From positions 14,475,076-14,539,075 of the forward strand of contig OX387604.1 in NCBI GenBank assembly GCA_947568835.1: 64,000 nucleotides of DNA, written 5' to 3'. A model generated the notes under the pieces. The model was not told where the DNA came from, ran no database searches, and saw only the letters and a program-made list of their open reading frames with translations. This DNA is from Protonemura montana. Its lineage: Eukaryota; Arthropoda; Insecta; Plecoptera; Nemouridae. Shown in pieces: positions 46,701 to 49,736 of this stretch. Position 1 is the first letter of the stretch. Each line of letters opens with the position of its first letter. The translations under genes and the position numbers were made by a program.

Positions 46701-48405
46701 CAGCTCCCGTTGCCCCGAACGGTACTGATCTTATTCGCGTCAACTCAACTTCAATCACACTTGACCTGGCCACGTGGCAAGATGGAGGATGTCCCATCAC
46801 ATCTCTCGTAGTTGAGTACCGTCAGGTGCTGGGCTTGGATTGGATACTGGTCTCAAACAACATCAAGTTCGAGCCGATTACGTTCGCTGTGCTGGACCTT
46901 TCCCCCGAGACTGGGTACACCCTTCGTATGACGGCCCACAACAGTGCAGGATCTACTGTCGCCAATTACACCTTTTTCACGCTTACACACTCGGGAGGTA
47001 AGGCCAATTTGAAAAAAAAACTTTGCGTCTTTTTTATTCATTTAGATTAGTTTAAATGGTGAATGTATATTTTTGATAGAAATAAAGGCATTCAGAATAC
47101 AAATCGGTATATACTGTAAAAACTTCAGGGGATCCGTAGATAAGCTAACTATCATACGTACGTATATGCTTAGGTTGGTGGAAAGTGCTAATGATTTACC
47201 ATTATCTTTGTTAGAACTTGCCCGTGCAAACTCGAAGAGATTTTGGAAATGCCTTGGTTGCAATATTCCCTTTATTAATTCATTCAAATGTAATGAGTAA
47301 TTTTCATTCTCCATTATTTTCTGTGCTTACTGCTTTGCTAGCTTTGTCGCAAAATAATCTTCAGTGAGGCATGGTTAGCTGGGTTTTAATTAGTCGCTAA
47401 TTATTTTCTTATTTTCAGCTACCATAGCACCTGAGCTAATAATTCACTCCGGCTTTGGAAAATGGTATTTCTATCAAGATCTAGGAACCATAATCCCAAT
47501 CATAGCTGGAATTGCTATATTGATCATTTTGTTGGGAGGAATCGTGCTCTATCTCAAGAGGAAAAAGGAATTGTCTCCTGGAAACAAATACGGAGGTATA
47601 TATAGCTGTTGGCAAACAATAGCCAAGTTTGTGATGGCCAACAAATTGTTGATGTATTTGTCATTGTTTTCGCTAGAGAAAGCAGTGAGCAAAGAAAGCA
47701 AGGAAGAGCAATCGGAGACGGCATTGATGGCTGAACTAGAGAGGAAAGGCTACTCAAGTGGGCAAAGCCATGAGGGCAGTAGCTTCAGTGTTGAAGCTAG
47801 TAGCGGTCGAGAAGCTAGTAACTTTCTTGCTACCCCGATGAGGGTGTCCTTGGGAAGGCGTGAGGACATTAGCCCCTACGCTACCTTCAGATTGCCAGTA
47901 GCTGGCCCTCACTGCGGGCTTGACAACGACTCATCTTCCCAAGATGACATTTCATCTAGTCATCAGCGTCATCGGCGTCACTACCAACATCAACATCATC
48001 AGGCCCAACAGTTGCAGCAAAATGAGAAGCTGCAGCTGCCTGCATCAGTGAGTACTGAGTACCACATGCATTTCCACGATCCGTGCATTTTCGAGGAGAC
48101 GCCCGTTTGAATACAAAATGTTAGAATTAATTATTTTGGTGTGCAATTCATGGTCATAGCATGCATACTGTAGAACTACTTGATAAAACTTGTAAGAAGT
48201 TGGCTTAATGAAATACGATTTTTTTAAACCTAGACTTTTGGCAAGACTTGATAGACAGTTCTAACATAAAATTAATTTCTTTTGTCAGTACGGAAGCTGT
48301 GCAGATTCCATCTACACGAAAATACGCAAGAAGCAGTCATCGCAGTTTCACGAAAGAGTCGATTTGATGCCATTGAATGGGTTATACCAAGCTAACCGAT
48401 ACTGA
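3043..48405 (+). CDS. Dscam: Dscam-family cell adhesion receptor, 24 coding exons (gene-level entry)
   Basis: A single-pass cell-surface receptor of the immunoglobulin superfamily; family members act in homophilic recognition during neurite self-avoidance and axon guidance. The exons join in consistent phase (5496 nt with stop, about 1831 residues; the family is usually 1900-2000). Order of domains: signal peptide (about 1-35), Ig1-Ig9 (about 38-920), FN1-FN4 (about 920-1325), Ig10 (about 1325-1417), FN5-FN6 (1418-1610), transmembrane helix (about 1632-1656) followed by KRKK, and the cytoplasmic tail. Recognisable Dscam signatures include VFIQEPPHRADFSNSTG (Ig1), PSGELHI (Ig2), LGSRIRQVSGSLFFD (Ig3) and REDISPYATF (tail). 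The 5' UTR continues upstream of the window or in its first 3 kb, because the first coding exon starts at a splice acceptor. Exons were assigned by hand from splice sites, phase and family similarity. The family call is very secure; orthology to a particular Dscam paralogue is not. Confidence 0.96.
6830..7110. other. GC-rich, CpG-rich block in intron 1
   Basis: Stands out from AT-rich surroundings, with many CG dinucleotides and a perfect 16-bp palindrome CGGGCGAATTCGCCCG at 6871-6886. Reading frames are open on both strands here (up to 202 codons on plus), which is expected of GC-rich DNA; none resembles a known protein. It could be an internal promoter or regulatory element; this is speculation. 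Confidence 0.4.
10440..10474. repeat. GGGGTGC tandem repeat, five units
   Basis: Five consecutive exact copies of the heptamer GGGGTGC, followed by degenerate G-rich sequence. Runs of four G at 7-bp spacing could form G-quadruplex. Confidence 0.9.
12561..12630. repeat. GT-rich microsatellite
   Basis: Interrupted GT dinucleotide repeat in intron 1, with a pure GT tract around 12599-12620. Confidence 0.9.
12972..13013. repeat. 14-bp tandem repeat upstream of exon 2
   Basis: Three exact copies of GAGTAACGAGACAC, ending 67 bp before the exon 2 acceptor. Weaker related sequence (GTAACGAATAATGAG) continues toward the acceptor. Confidence 0.9.
13081..13205 (+). CDS. Dscam: Dscam exon 2: N-terminal half of Ig1
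   Basis: Acceptor TTTTGTTTCAG, donor GTAAAT; enters in phase 1 and leaves in phase 0. Residues about 31-72 carry the Dscam Ig1 hallmark with EPP, FSNSTG (also an N-glycosylation sequon) and the first Ig cysteine in SVLCSAHGSPTP. It is isolated between introns of 9.9 kb and 6.8 kb. Confidence 0.95.
14100..15700 (+). repeat. Degenerate array of ~155-bp repeats
   Basis: A conserved core of the type TTTACTCCTGAATGCAGCCC-GCAGAGCAG followed by a CCTCCA block and an ATTTTAGCA-like block recurs with cores near 14270, 14425, 15320, 15475 and 15630. A partial copy begins at about 14148. Spacing is 150-158 bp between neighbours and about 890 bp across a poorly conserved middle. A second shared block, AATAATTCGGT, occurs near 14672 and 15260. 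It has no coding potential. It may be a decayed satellite or the internal repeats of a larger element. Confidence 0.7.
14960..15076 (+). mobile_element. Possible non-LTR retroelement 3' tail with ATT microsatellite
   Basis: GACCAATCTGGAAATAAAATGCTT runs directly into a dozen ATT units (about 15041-15075). An AATAAA-like motif followed by a short tandem repeat is the usual 3' end of RTE/CR1-like LINEs and their SINEs. No coding part is attached, so this is only a candidate. Confidence 0.35.
16051..16432 (-). pseudogene. LINE C-terminal region remnant
   Basis: Two overlapping frames joined by a frameshift near 16250: RTKTAQRWQASWDSVLSKKL, then MRIGHSFLSHNLILKREEPP and CTSCYQPLSLKHLLIEC. The RIGH-S-x-L-x-H and C-x2-C-x7-H-x4-C pattern is typical of the tail of Jockey/I-type polymerases. 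The final stop is at about 16051. Confidence 0.85.
16454..16800 (-). pseudogene. LINE RNase H domain remnant
   Basis: Reads MIYRDGSKVNASVGCALTIG, then a stop, then ITAELLAILKGLEHIKR, FLICSDSLSSLQAL and CWLPGLAGKEMADSPA. This gives the RNase H order D (DGS), E (AEL), D (SDS) and a final AD. One internal stop and a terminal stop before the C-terminal region. It lies directly next to the endonuclease fragment. Confidence 0.85.
16800..17096 (-). pseudogene. LINE endonuclease fragment
   Basis: Minus-strand frame with LLVGDFNTLNPMWGG, NDGSNARFSAASGSLSAIDL: the C-terminal half of an APE-type endonuclease (GDFNxxNPxWG and S-x-IDL motifs). The N-terminal half with its catalytic glutamate is not recognisable. 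It ends abruptly at IDLSL, where reverse transcriptase should follow after a spacer. Confidence 0.85.
17340..18226 (-). pseudogene. LINE ORF1 (gag-like, zinc-knuckle) remnant
   Basis: Starts at ATG 18226 (MEEETSIHDV...RFLVIALTNGK), shifts frame near 18120 to a segment with GGSLLVEI, VKVSPHRVLNSSKGLV and EIKNELESLRV, and shifts again near 17760 to the knuckle region NPLRCIQC. That region (17728-17525) has two CX2CX4HX4C knuckles (CIQCQIYGHSSVGC and CGKCSSEDHEMGYC) and a third irregular one (CENCSGSHPVWSRDC), then a stop at 17527-17525. A further in-phase remnant reads EARKRRF. In intact relatives this protein binds the element's RNA. At least two frameshifts and one stop make it non-functional. 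Confidence 0.85.
19986..20184 (+). CDS. Dscam: Dscam exon 3: C-terminal half of Ig1
   Basis: Acceptor TTTTGTGCAG, donor GTTAGT; phase 0 to phase 1. Residues 73-138 carry the Ig core tryptophan (VIHW), the motifs PGLRHVLANGTLVF and PAEDYRPDVH, and the second Ig cysteine in YRCVATNGVG, ending in HVRA. This matches the highly conserved second half of Dscam Ig1. Confidence 0.95.
22072..22099. repeat. Poly-G run of 28
   Basis: Uninterrupted G homopolymer within intron 3, preceded by TACG and followed by AAGAGAGCGGG. It is the longest homopolymer in the window. Confidence 0.95.
26216..26299. repeat. 84-bp segment with perfect 12-bp terminal inverted repeats
   Basis: AAAGGACACTTA at 26216-26227 and its exact reverse complement at 26288-26299. 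The interior is not symmetrical. It could be a very short MITE or a chance hairpin. Confidence 0.6.
28702..28716 (+). repeat. Target-site duplication, left copy
   Basis: GGTCCCCTTAGTACT, identical to 29113-29127, immediately next to the AAT tail of SINE copy B. Confidence 0.9.
28717..29112 (-). mobile_element. 5S-rRNA-derived SINE, copy B, inserted in copy A
   Basis: About 396 bp on the minus strand. Head (29112 to about 29010): GGCGTGTTGGAAACATCGG, ATCACCGAAGTTAAGCAACA, TATTGGATGGGTGACC, all close to 5S rRNA. The body matches copy A, and the tail ends CACAAATAATAAT as an AAT repeat. It is flanked by an exact 15-bp duplication GGTCCCCTTAGTACT at 28702-28716 and 29113-29127. The head plus tail plus duplication define a complete insertion of a SINE3-class element. 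Confidence 0.88.
29113..29127 (+). repeat. Target-site duplication, right copy
   Basis: GGTCCCCTTAGTACT, identical to 28702-28716, immediately next to the 5S-like head of SINE copy B. Confidence 0.9.
29320..29481 (+). CDS. Dscam: Dscam exon 4: N-terminal half of Ig2
   Basis: Acceptor TTCTTTTTAG, donor GTAAGC; phase 1 in and out. Residues 139-192 read VVKQFYEVQVYDEFVILGN, then a cysteine in LKCHIPSF and W in VTSWARG. This is the equivalent of insect Dscam1 exon 4, one of the hypervariable cassettes, but only one copy is visible here. A SINE ends roughly 35 bp before the acceptor. Confidence 0.95.
29482..30883 (+). other. Dscam: Dscam intron 4 (1.4 kb)
   Basis: AT-rich, bounded by GTAAGC and CGATTTCAG, between the two half-exons of Ig2. 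This is where insect Dscam1 keeps part of its exon 4 array; I see no extra Ig2-like exon. Confidence 0.75.
30884..31019 (+). CDS. Dscam: Dscam exon 5: C-terminal half of Ig2
   Basis: Acceptor CGATTTCAG, donor GTAAGA; phase 1 to phase 2. Residues 193-237 contain GRYSVFPSGELHIRSV, the second Ig2 cysteine in YRCETRHTLTGE, and RLSAISGK. It corresponds to the constant exon that follows the exon 4 cassette in insect Dscam1. Confidence 0.93.
31020..34219 (+). other. Dscam: Dscam intron 5 (3.2 kb)
   Basis: AT-rich and without recognised genes. It contains the GGGCACC/GGCGCTG repeat at about 33299-33417 and no additional Ig3-type exon. Confidence 0.75.
33299..33417. repeat. Degenerate GC-rich tandem repeat
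   Basis: Repeated GGGCACC, CAGGCGCTGGGCACC and GGCACCGGGCGCTG words with a unit of about 14-20 bp, standing out from an AT-rich intron. Confidence 0.75.
34220..34351 (+). CDS. Dscam: Dscam exon 6: N-terminal half of Ig3
   Basis: Acceptor TTGGTGACAG (weak pyrimidine tract), donor GTGAGT; phase 2 in and out. Residues 238-281 begin VIVTDPQSSVPPR and hold the first Ig3 cysteine in VEMPCAAQGFPLPTYT. It is equivalent to the exon 6 cassette of insect Dscam1 and is single here. A minisatellite starts within a few bases of the donor site. Confidence 0.92.
34357..34455. repeat. CACTGCCC minisatellite at the exon 6 donor site
   Basis: About ten copies of an 8-10 bp unit (CACTGCCCC, CACACTGCC), flanked on both sides by the same CTGCCCGTAGTGCCCACACT sequence (near 34361 and 34432). 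It starts five bases into the intron. Confidence 0.85.
35411..35453. repeat. GGGT tetranucleotide repeat
   Basis: Interrupted GGGT/GGTG repeat (GGGTGGGTGGGTAGGTGGG and neighbours) in intron 6. Confidence 0.85.
37122..37300 (+). CDS. Dscam: Dscam exon 7: C-terminal half of Ig3
   Basis: Acceptor TTGCTGCAG, donor GTAACG; phase 2 to phase 1. Residues 282-341 contain WYVTRE, the near-invariant LGSRIRQVSGSLFFD, TVEDSARYTC with the second Ig cysteine, and NNSVGAE. The match to the constant part of Dscam Ig3 is close. Confidence 0.95.
37301..38871 (+). other. Dscam: Dscam intron 7 (1.6 kb)
   Basis: Bounded by GTAACG and TTCCTACAG. It contains a CCCGTT(C)-type hexamer repeat (about 37871-37903) and a 15-base poly-C (38684-38698). 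No gene recognised. Confidence 0.75.
38872..39141 (+). CDS. Dscam: Dscam exon 8: Ig4
   Basis: Acceptor TTCTTCCTACAG, donor GTAAAA; phase 1 in and out. A complete Ig domain (residues 342-431): APLSAYISPQVQTVDVGKTA, LNCTTEGHP, VTWRKDGR, and DRGMYQCVVSNSEETAQG. The first cysteine, core tryptophan and second cysteine are all present. Confidence 0.95.
39142..39443 (+). other. Dscam: Dscam intron 8 (302 nt)
   Basis: Bounded by GTAAAA and CTGTTACAG. Nothing notable seen inside. Confidence 0.8.
39444..39876 (+). CDS. Dscam: Dscam exon 9: Ig5 and first half of Ig6
   Basis: Acceptor CTGTTACAG, donor GTAGGA; phase 1 to phase 2. Residues 432-575. Ig5 shows ARCEASGSPPP, ITWLLD and GGTYECVATNSVG. It is followed directly by the Ig6 start GDPYIKPMPDRNVVAG, the cysteine in FQCLVSGYPI, and VHWERDGKTLPENH. 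The next intron is only 91 nt. Confidence 0.95.
39968..40101 (+). CDS. Dscam: Dscam exon 10: second half of Ig6
   Basis: Acceptor TTCTTCAG, donor GTAAGT; phase 2 to phase 1. Residues 576-620 include HVHKNGTLTLQGIQKVADEG, the cysteine in YVCVVSNPGGK, and KLNVQVL. It completes Ig6. Confidence 0.93.
40327..40783 (+). CDS. Dscam: Dscam exon 11: Ig7 and first half of Ig8
   Basis: Acceptor CTACTTCGCAG, donor GTGAGT; phase 1 to phase 2. Residues 621-772. Ig7 is complete: EAPEIDQFHAKPRLQRGMRM, LTCVVSKGDFPIVIKWLKDG, SGNYTCQASNAAA. It runs straight into Ig8: VPPSWKVEPEEQEVVVGG, LHCAADGLPAP, ISWKKE. Ig7 is the third hypervariable cassette (exon 9) in insect Dscam1; here it is fused in one exon with the start of Ig8 and has no visible duplicates. 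Confidence 0.95.
40784..41230 (+). other. Dscam: Dscam intron 11 (447 nt)
   Basis: AT-rich, bounded by GTGAGT and TAATTTCAG, splitting Ig8. Nothing else seen. Confidence 0.8.
41231..41355 (+). CDS. Dscam: Dscam exon 12: second half of Ig8
   Basis: Acceptor TAATTTCAG, donor GTAAGT; phase 2 to phase 1. Residues 773-814 include ILGNGSLWIEKARAEEKG, the cysteine in YLCQVTNGVGADLSK, and FLTVH, matching the conserved end of Dscam Ig8. Confidence 0.95.
41356..42204 (+). other. Dscam: Dscam intron 12 (849 nt)
   Basis: Bounded by GTAAGT and ATGTTGCAG, between Ig8 and Ig9. No repeat or gene recognised. Confidence 0.8.
42205..42914 (+). CDS. Dscam: Dscam exon 13: Ig9, FN1 and start of FN2
   Basis: The largest exon: acceptor ATGTTGCAG, donor GTATGG; phase 1 to phase 0. 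Residues 815-1051. Ig9: VPARFASRSENMSVARGQ, LNCLAEGDKPLTIRWMREG, AKFACIADNRYGTADL. FN1: EPPEAPLNFRMI, VNLTWDPPFDGNSGIVSYI, LHPAHNYQFRVLAENEVGTS. It ends in the FN2 start GAPINLKVTVKNSDTLLVSWK. Confidence 0.95.
42915..43398 (+). other. Dscam: Dscam intron 13 (484 nt)
   Basis: Bounded by GTATGG and TCGATTCAG, splitting FN2. About a third of it is a terminal-inverted-repeat element (43064-43235). Confidence 0.85.
43064..43235. mobile_element. 172-bp MITE-like element with 30-bp terminal inverted repeats
   Basis: Left end AGGGGCCGGATCCACAGAGA (to 43093) and the reverse complement of the right end AGGGGCTAGATGCACAAATC (43235 back to 43206) share AGGGGC, GATNCACA and AGAGTTTAAG-like blocks, about three quarters identical over 30 bp. 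It has no coding capacity. The interior contains further partly symmetrical AACTCTGA/TCAGAGTT words. A target-site duplication is not evident. Confidence 0.7.
43399..43636 (+). CDS. Dscam: Dscam exon 14: remainder of FN2
   Basis: Acceptor TCGATTCAG, donor GTAAGA; phase 0 to phase 1. Residues 1052-1130: PPEKHLHHGEIIGYYIGFRV, LTNLLKFTEYCVLVQAYNRAGAGP, TATTDED. It begins exactly where the FN3 proline-rich turn after VSWK is expected, confirming the join across the intron that carries an inverted-repeat element. Confidence 0.94.
43637..43971 (+). other. Dscam: Dscam intron 14 (335 nt)
   Basis: AT-rich intron between FN2 and FN3, bounded by GTAAGA and GATTATAG. Nothing else seen. Confidence 0.8.
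43972..44118 (+). CDS. Dscam: Dscam exon 15: first part of FN3
   Basis: Acceptor GATTATAG, donor GTAAGA; phase 1 in and out. Residues 1131-1179: VPGAPPSDLQCNTQSSQKI, VNWTPPLASDINGILLGYRIVY, ending RALADWN. The following intron is 78 nt, divisible by three and stop-free. Confidence 0.93.
44119..44196 (+). other. Dscam: 78-nt stop-free intron within FN3
   Basis: GTAAGA to TTTAG, divisible by three and open in the coding frame. Retention would insert 26 residues rich in basic and aromatic residues (KKTRRYLLFVYNLFEKL) into the third FN3 domain, probably disturbing its fold. Confidence 0.7.
44197..44352 (+). CDS. Dscam: Dscam exon 16: remainder of FN3
   Basis: Acceptor CGTGTTTAG, donor GTAAGG; phase 1 in and out. 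Residues 1180-1231: TRAYKIDLFDLERYRNYSIE and VKAFTRKGDGVSSRPIFCRT, matching the conserved G-D-G-V-x-S-x-P-I-x-C-x-T signature at this position in Dscam FN3. Confidence 0.93.
44436..44838 (+). CDS. Dscam: Dscam exon 17: FN4 and first half of Ig10
   Basis: Acceptor TTATTTTTAG, donor GTAAGA; phase 1 to phase 2. Residues 1232-1365. FN4: VPGPPGDIKALVMDSETVML, SWRPPAQRNGRIIKYKVYMR, RFEFWTTAFTVVGEGVPS. Ig10 start: VPARIISFGDELVSAWKEEL, PCKVVG and LWKVK with the core tryptophan. Confidence 0.95.
44839..45444 (+). other. Dscam: Dscam intron 17 (606 nt)
   Basis: Splits Ig10, bounded by GTAAGA and TTCTTCACAG. It contains a small hairpin TGATGCAA/TTGCATCA (45312-45331) and an ATG trinucleotide run just after it. 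Confidence 0.8.
45445..45599 (+). CDS. Dscam: Dscam exon 18: second half of Ig10
   Basis: Acceptor TTCTTCACAG, donor GTACAT; phase 2 to phase 1. Residues 1366-1417: DGRVQVVKDGSLVISSVQSN, then DAGNYSCFCENRHGKDEI. An additional cysteine lies two residues after the conserved Ig cysteine (YSCFC). Confidence 0.93.
45835..45933 (+). CDS. Dscam: Dscam exon 19: start of FN5
   Basis: Acceptor TGTGTTTCAG, donor GTATAA; phase 1 in and out. Residues 1418-1450: VPIAPAVFQVSSSTVSSISL and VWKHGVNNGNVLQ. It is a short exon (99 nt); removing it would keep the frame but break FN5. Confidence 0.9.
46045..46230 (+). CDS. Dscam: Dscam exon 20: remainder of FN5
   Basis: Acceptor CCTTTCTTTAG, donor GTAAGT; phase 1 in and out. 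Residues 1451-1512: GYYLHYKREFGEWEKIKL, LQCGARYQFFVRAFNLLGLG, TIHTRTQG. The Y-x-L-H-Y-K-x-E-F-G-E-W-E signature is diagnostic of Dscam FN5. Confidence 0.95.
46231..46703 (+). other. Dscam: Dscam intron 20 (473 nt)
   Basis: AT-rich intron between FN5 and FN6. Nothing notable seen. Confidence 0.8.
46704..46997 (+). CDS. Dscam: Dscam exon 21: FN6
   Basis: Acceptor CTACCCACAG, donor GTAAGG; phase 1 in and out. Residues 1513-1610 encode a complete FN3 fold with WQDGGCPITSLVVEYRQV, WILVSNNIK, VLDLSPETGYTLRMTAHNSA and the membrane-proximal TLTHSGG. This matches Dscam FN6. Confidence 0.95.
46998..47418 (+). other. Dscam: Dscam intron 21 (421 nt)
   Basis: Intron before the transmembrane exon, bounded by GTAAGG and TTATTTTCAG. 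No second transmembrane exon is visible here, unlike the paired exon 17 of insect Dscam1. Confidence 0.8.
47419..47595 (+). CDS. Dscam: Dscam exon 22: stalk and transmembrane helix
   Basis: Acceptor CTTATTTTCAG, donor GTATAT; phase 1 in and out. Residues 1611-1669. A short stalk (TIAPELIIHSGFGKWYFYQD) leads to a 25-residue hydrophobic helix (about 1632-1656, LGTIIPIIAGIAILIILLGG onward) stopped by KRKK, so the tail is cytoplasmic. Only one transmembrane exon is visible; insect Dscam1 has two alternatives (exon 17). Confidence 0.93.
47596..47676 (+). other. Dscam: 81-nt stop-free juxtamembrane intron
   Basis: Flanked by GTATAT and TTTTCGCTAG with conserved phase 1. Length is divisible by three with no in-frame stop, so retention would add 27 mostly hydrophobic residues (including FVMANKLLMYLSLFSL) directly after the transmembrane segment. 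Its size matches two other minimal introns of this gene (78 and 83 nt), so splicing is likely but retention is tolerated by the frame. Confidence 0.7.
47677..48047 (+). CDS. Dscam: Dscam exon 23: main cytoplasmic tail
   Basis: Acceptor TTTTCGCTAG, donor GTGAGT; phase 1 to phase 0. Residues 1670-1793. Acidic/serine-rich start (KESKEEQSETALMAELERKG), the conserved REDISPYATFRL block at about 1731-1742, then a serine/aspartate patch and a histidine/glutamine-rich stretch of about 30 residues. If the donor is ignored the frame continues 20 codons to a stop at 48108-48110, giving a different C-terminus. Confidence 0.9.
48048..48110 (+). CDS. Dscam: Alternative Dscam C-terminus by readthrough into the last intron
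   Basis: If the last intron is not spliced, exon 23 extends by 20 codons (STEYHMHFHDPCIFEETPV after V) to TGA at 48108, for a protein of about 1813 residues ending in ETPV. A terminal S/T-x-hydrophobic tripeptide is a class I PDZ ligand. The donor at 48048 is GTGAGT, close to consensus, so splicing is likely the rule and this form the alternative. Confidence 0.5.
   Translation: MSTEYHMHFHDPCIFEETPV
48048..48288 (+). other. Dscam: Dscam intron 23 (241 nt), alternatively retained
   Basis: GTGAGT donor to TTTTGTCAG acceptor, phase 0. Reading into it gives the ETPV terminus after 20 codons; splicing gives exon 24. Confidence 0.75.
48289..48405 (+). CDS. Dscam: Dscam exon 24: spliced C-terminus and stop
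   Basis: Acceptor TTCTTTTGTCAG; joins exon 23 in phase 0 and stays open for 38 residues to TGA at 48403. Motifs: SIYTKI near the start (fits the ITIM consensus S/I/V/L-x-Y-x-x-I/V/L and also a YxxPhi sorting signal), a basic patch IRKKQ, and VDLMPLNGLYQANRY at the end. The clean phase match and good acceptor support it as real, probably the default C-terminus. I cannot show expression. Confidence 0.78.
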   Translation, partial: YGSCADSIYTKIRKKQSSQFHERVDLMPLNGLYQANRY

Positions 48406-48510
48406 CAGAAAACCTCTCCGTGAACAGCACTTTCCAATCTATGTTCCGATCTATCCTGATGGAATGATCATTTGTCTATCAAAGCCAATTGCTGGTTCAC
48501 TGTAAACATT

Positions 48511-48587
48511 GACTGTACTGAATATACTGGGTGTACTGGGTGTACTGTATGTACTGAATGTACTGAGTGTGCTGGATGTACTGTATA
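48511..48587 (+). repeat. 10-bp minisatellite in the Dscam 3'UTR
   Basis: About seven to eight degenerate copies of a unit near GTACTGGGTG (variants GTACTGAATG, GTACTGTATG, GTACTGAGTG). The unit resembles that of the large minisatellite near 55.5 kb. Confidence 0.8.
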
Positions 48588-49288
48588 CTAACTGATGTAA
48601 AATGGATGTGTTGATGTAAATGAAACCCATCTATCTAGGCAAGAAAGTCTTATTAGTTTTTAATTAGTGTTGTGTCAGTGTCACTGTACTCACCTGTACT
48701 GTTCAATGTTTCTCACGATAATGTATAACAACCAAACGTGTGGAGAGATTTCAGAGCTGTCACAGTGTCTCTGAATTTTGTGTTTGCATGAACTGATATT
48801 GATGTTTCGTTGAGATGATAAACCGAAAAGTTGATTGGCCTTTAAGTGTGAGTAAAAGTGCCTTCATTTTGAAGATAGTGTTTGGTCCTGAACTGCGATA
48901 TAGGTTACGGAAGTATTAAAATTACCTGAACAGGTATTAAAATATTGTGATAGGTCTACCTAGTCATAAGCGAACCATTTTTAGTGTGGGTTGCGAAGTG
49001 AATGTGGTAAAATCCACTTCTGCATATGTATATCTAGCGTAAAAGAGGATTCTGATTAGCGTTGGTTAGTGCTGTATGAGATTGCTCAATGGTTATAAAT
49101 TAATTGTCTAGTAAATTTGTTATTTTGTGTTAGTGAGTAGTGAGCGCGATATCGCATAGTCATTATAGCTAAATTATTTCTGTTGTAAACGTGTCTACAT
49201 TCACATTGTTCGCTGAACTTTACCTTCATTATACTTTCCAGAAATTACTATCAGTGTTGTATATCTGTCCTGTTCCAACACGAACACA

Positions 49289-49294
49289 AATAAA
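49289..49294 (+). terminator. Candidate upstream polyadenylation signal
   Basis: AATAAA hexamer about 880 bases after the Dscam stop codon, in an A-rich context (CACAAATAAATC). It is followed 37 bases later by a second hexamer that is better placed relative to a GT-rich element. Confidence 0.45.
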
Positions 49295-49330
49295 TCTCCC
49301 CTATTTTGTTGTATAACTTGTCAGTGATTA

Positions 49331-49336
49331 AATAAA
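49331..49336 (+). terminator. Candidate main polyadenylation signal of Dscam
   Basis: AATAAA followed about 40 bases downstream by TGTGTTGGTGGTGTC, the kind of GT-rich downstream element used by cleavage factors. This is the best candidate for the gene's 3' end; there is no transcript evidence. Confidence 0.6.
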
Positions 49337-49697
49337 CTTGCTGAAATCATAATCAGGAGTAAATATTTTAATGTGTTGGTGGTGTCATGCAGTTGGTGAT
49401 CTGTGGGATGGATTTAATTATCTTGACACATCCACAGGTAGGCTGTCAGTGAGTTTTATACCTGTTGAGTGGCGTCGTGATTGAATATGGTTCGCTAACA
49501 GTTTGGCCAACATCTCACATTGTTTTGGAGTCAGCCACGCCATCTGTTGGTTAGTTGAAGTTTCAGATTTTCCTTCATAGAGGGTGTGACAGTAAACATA
49601 GAAATCATCCCCTACGAATACATACACGCACATCAGAATTGGGTACGCATTTTGAAAATAGTATGATCATGCAACAGTTACGAATATATATAATACG

Positions 49698-49699
<2 letters not shown>

Positions 49700-49734
<35 letters not shown>
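49700..49734. repeat. TA dinucleotide microsatellite
   Basis: About 17 consecutive AT/TA units shortly after the 3' end of Dscam. Confidence 0.95.

Positions 49735-49736
<2 letters not shown>

Larger units (their letters stand above)
48406..49360 (+). other. Dscam: Dscam 3' untranslated region
   Basis: AT-rich sequence after the exon 24 stop, without coding signal, containing a small 10-bp-unit repeat (48511-48587) and ending near two AATAAA hexamers with a GT-rich stretch just downstream (around 49373-49387). The 3' end is inferred from these signals only. Confidence 0.7.
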
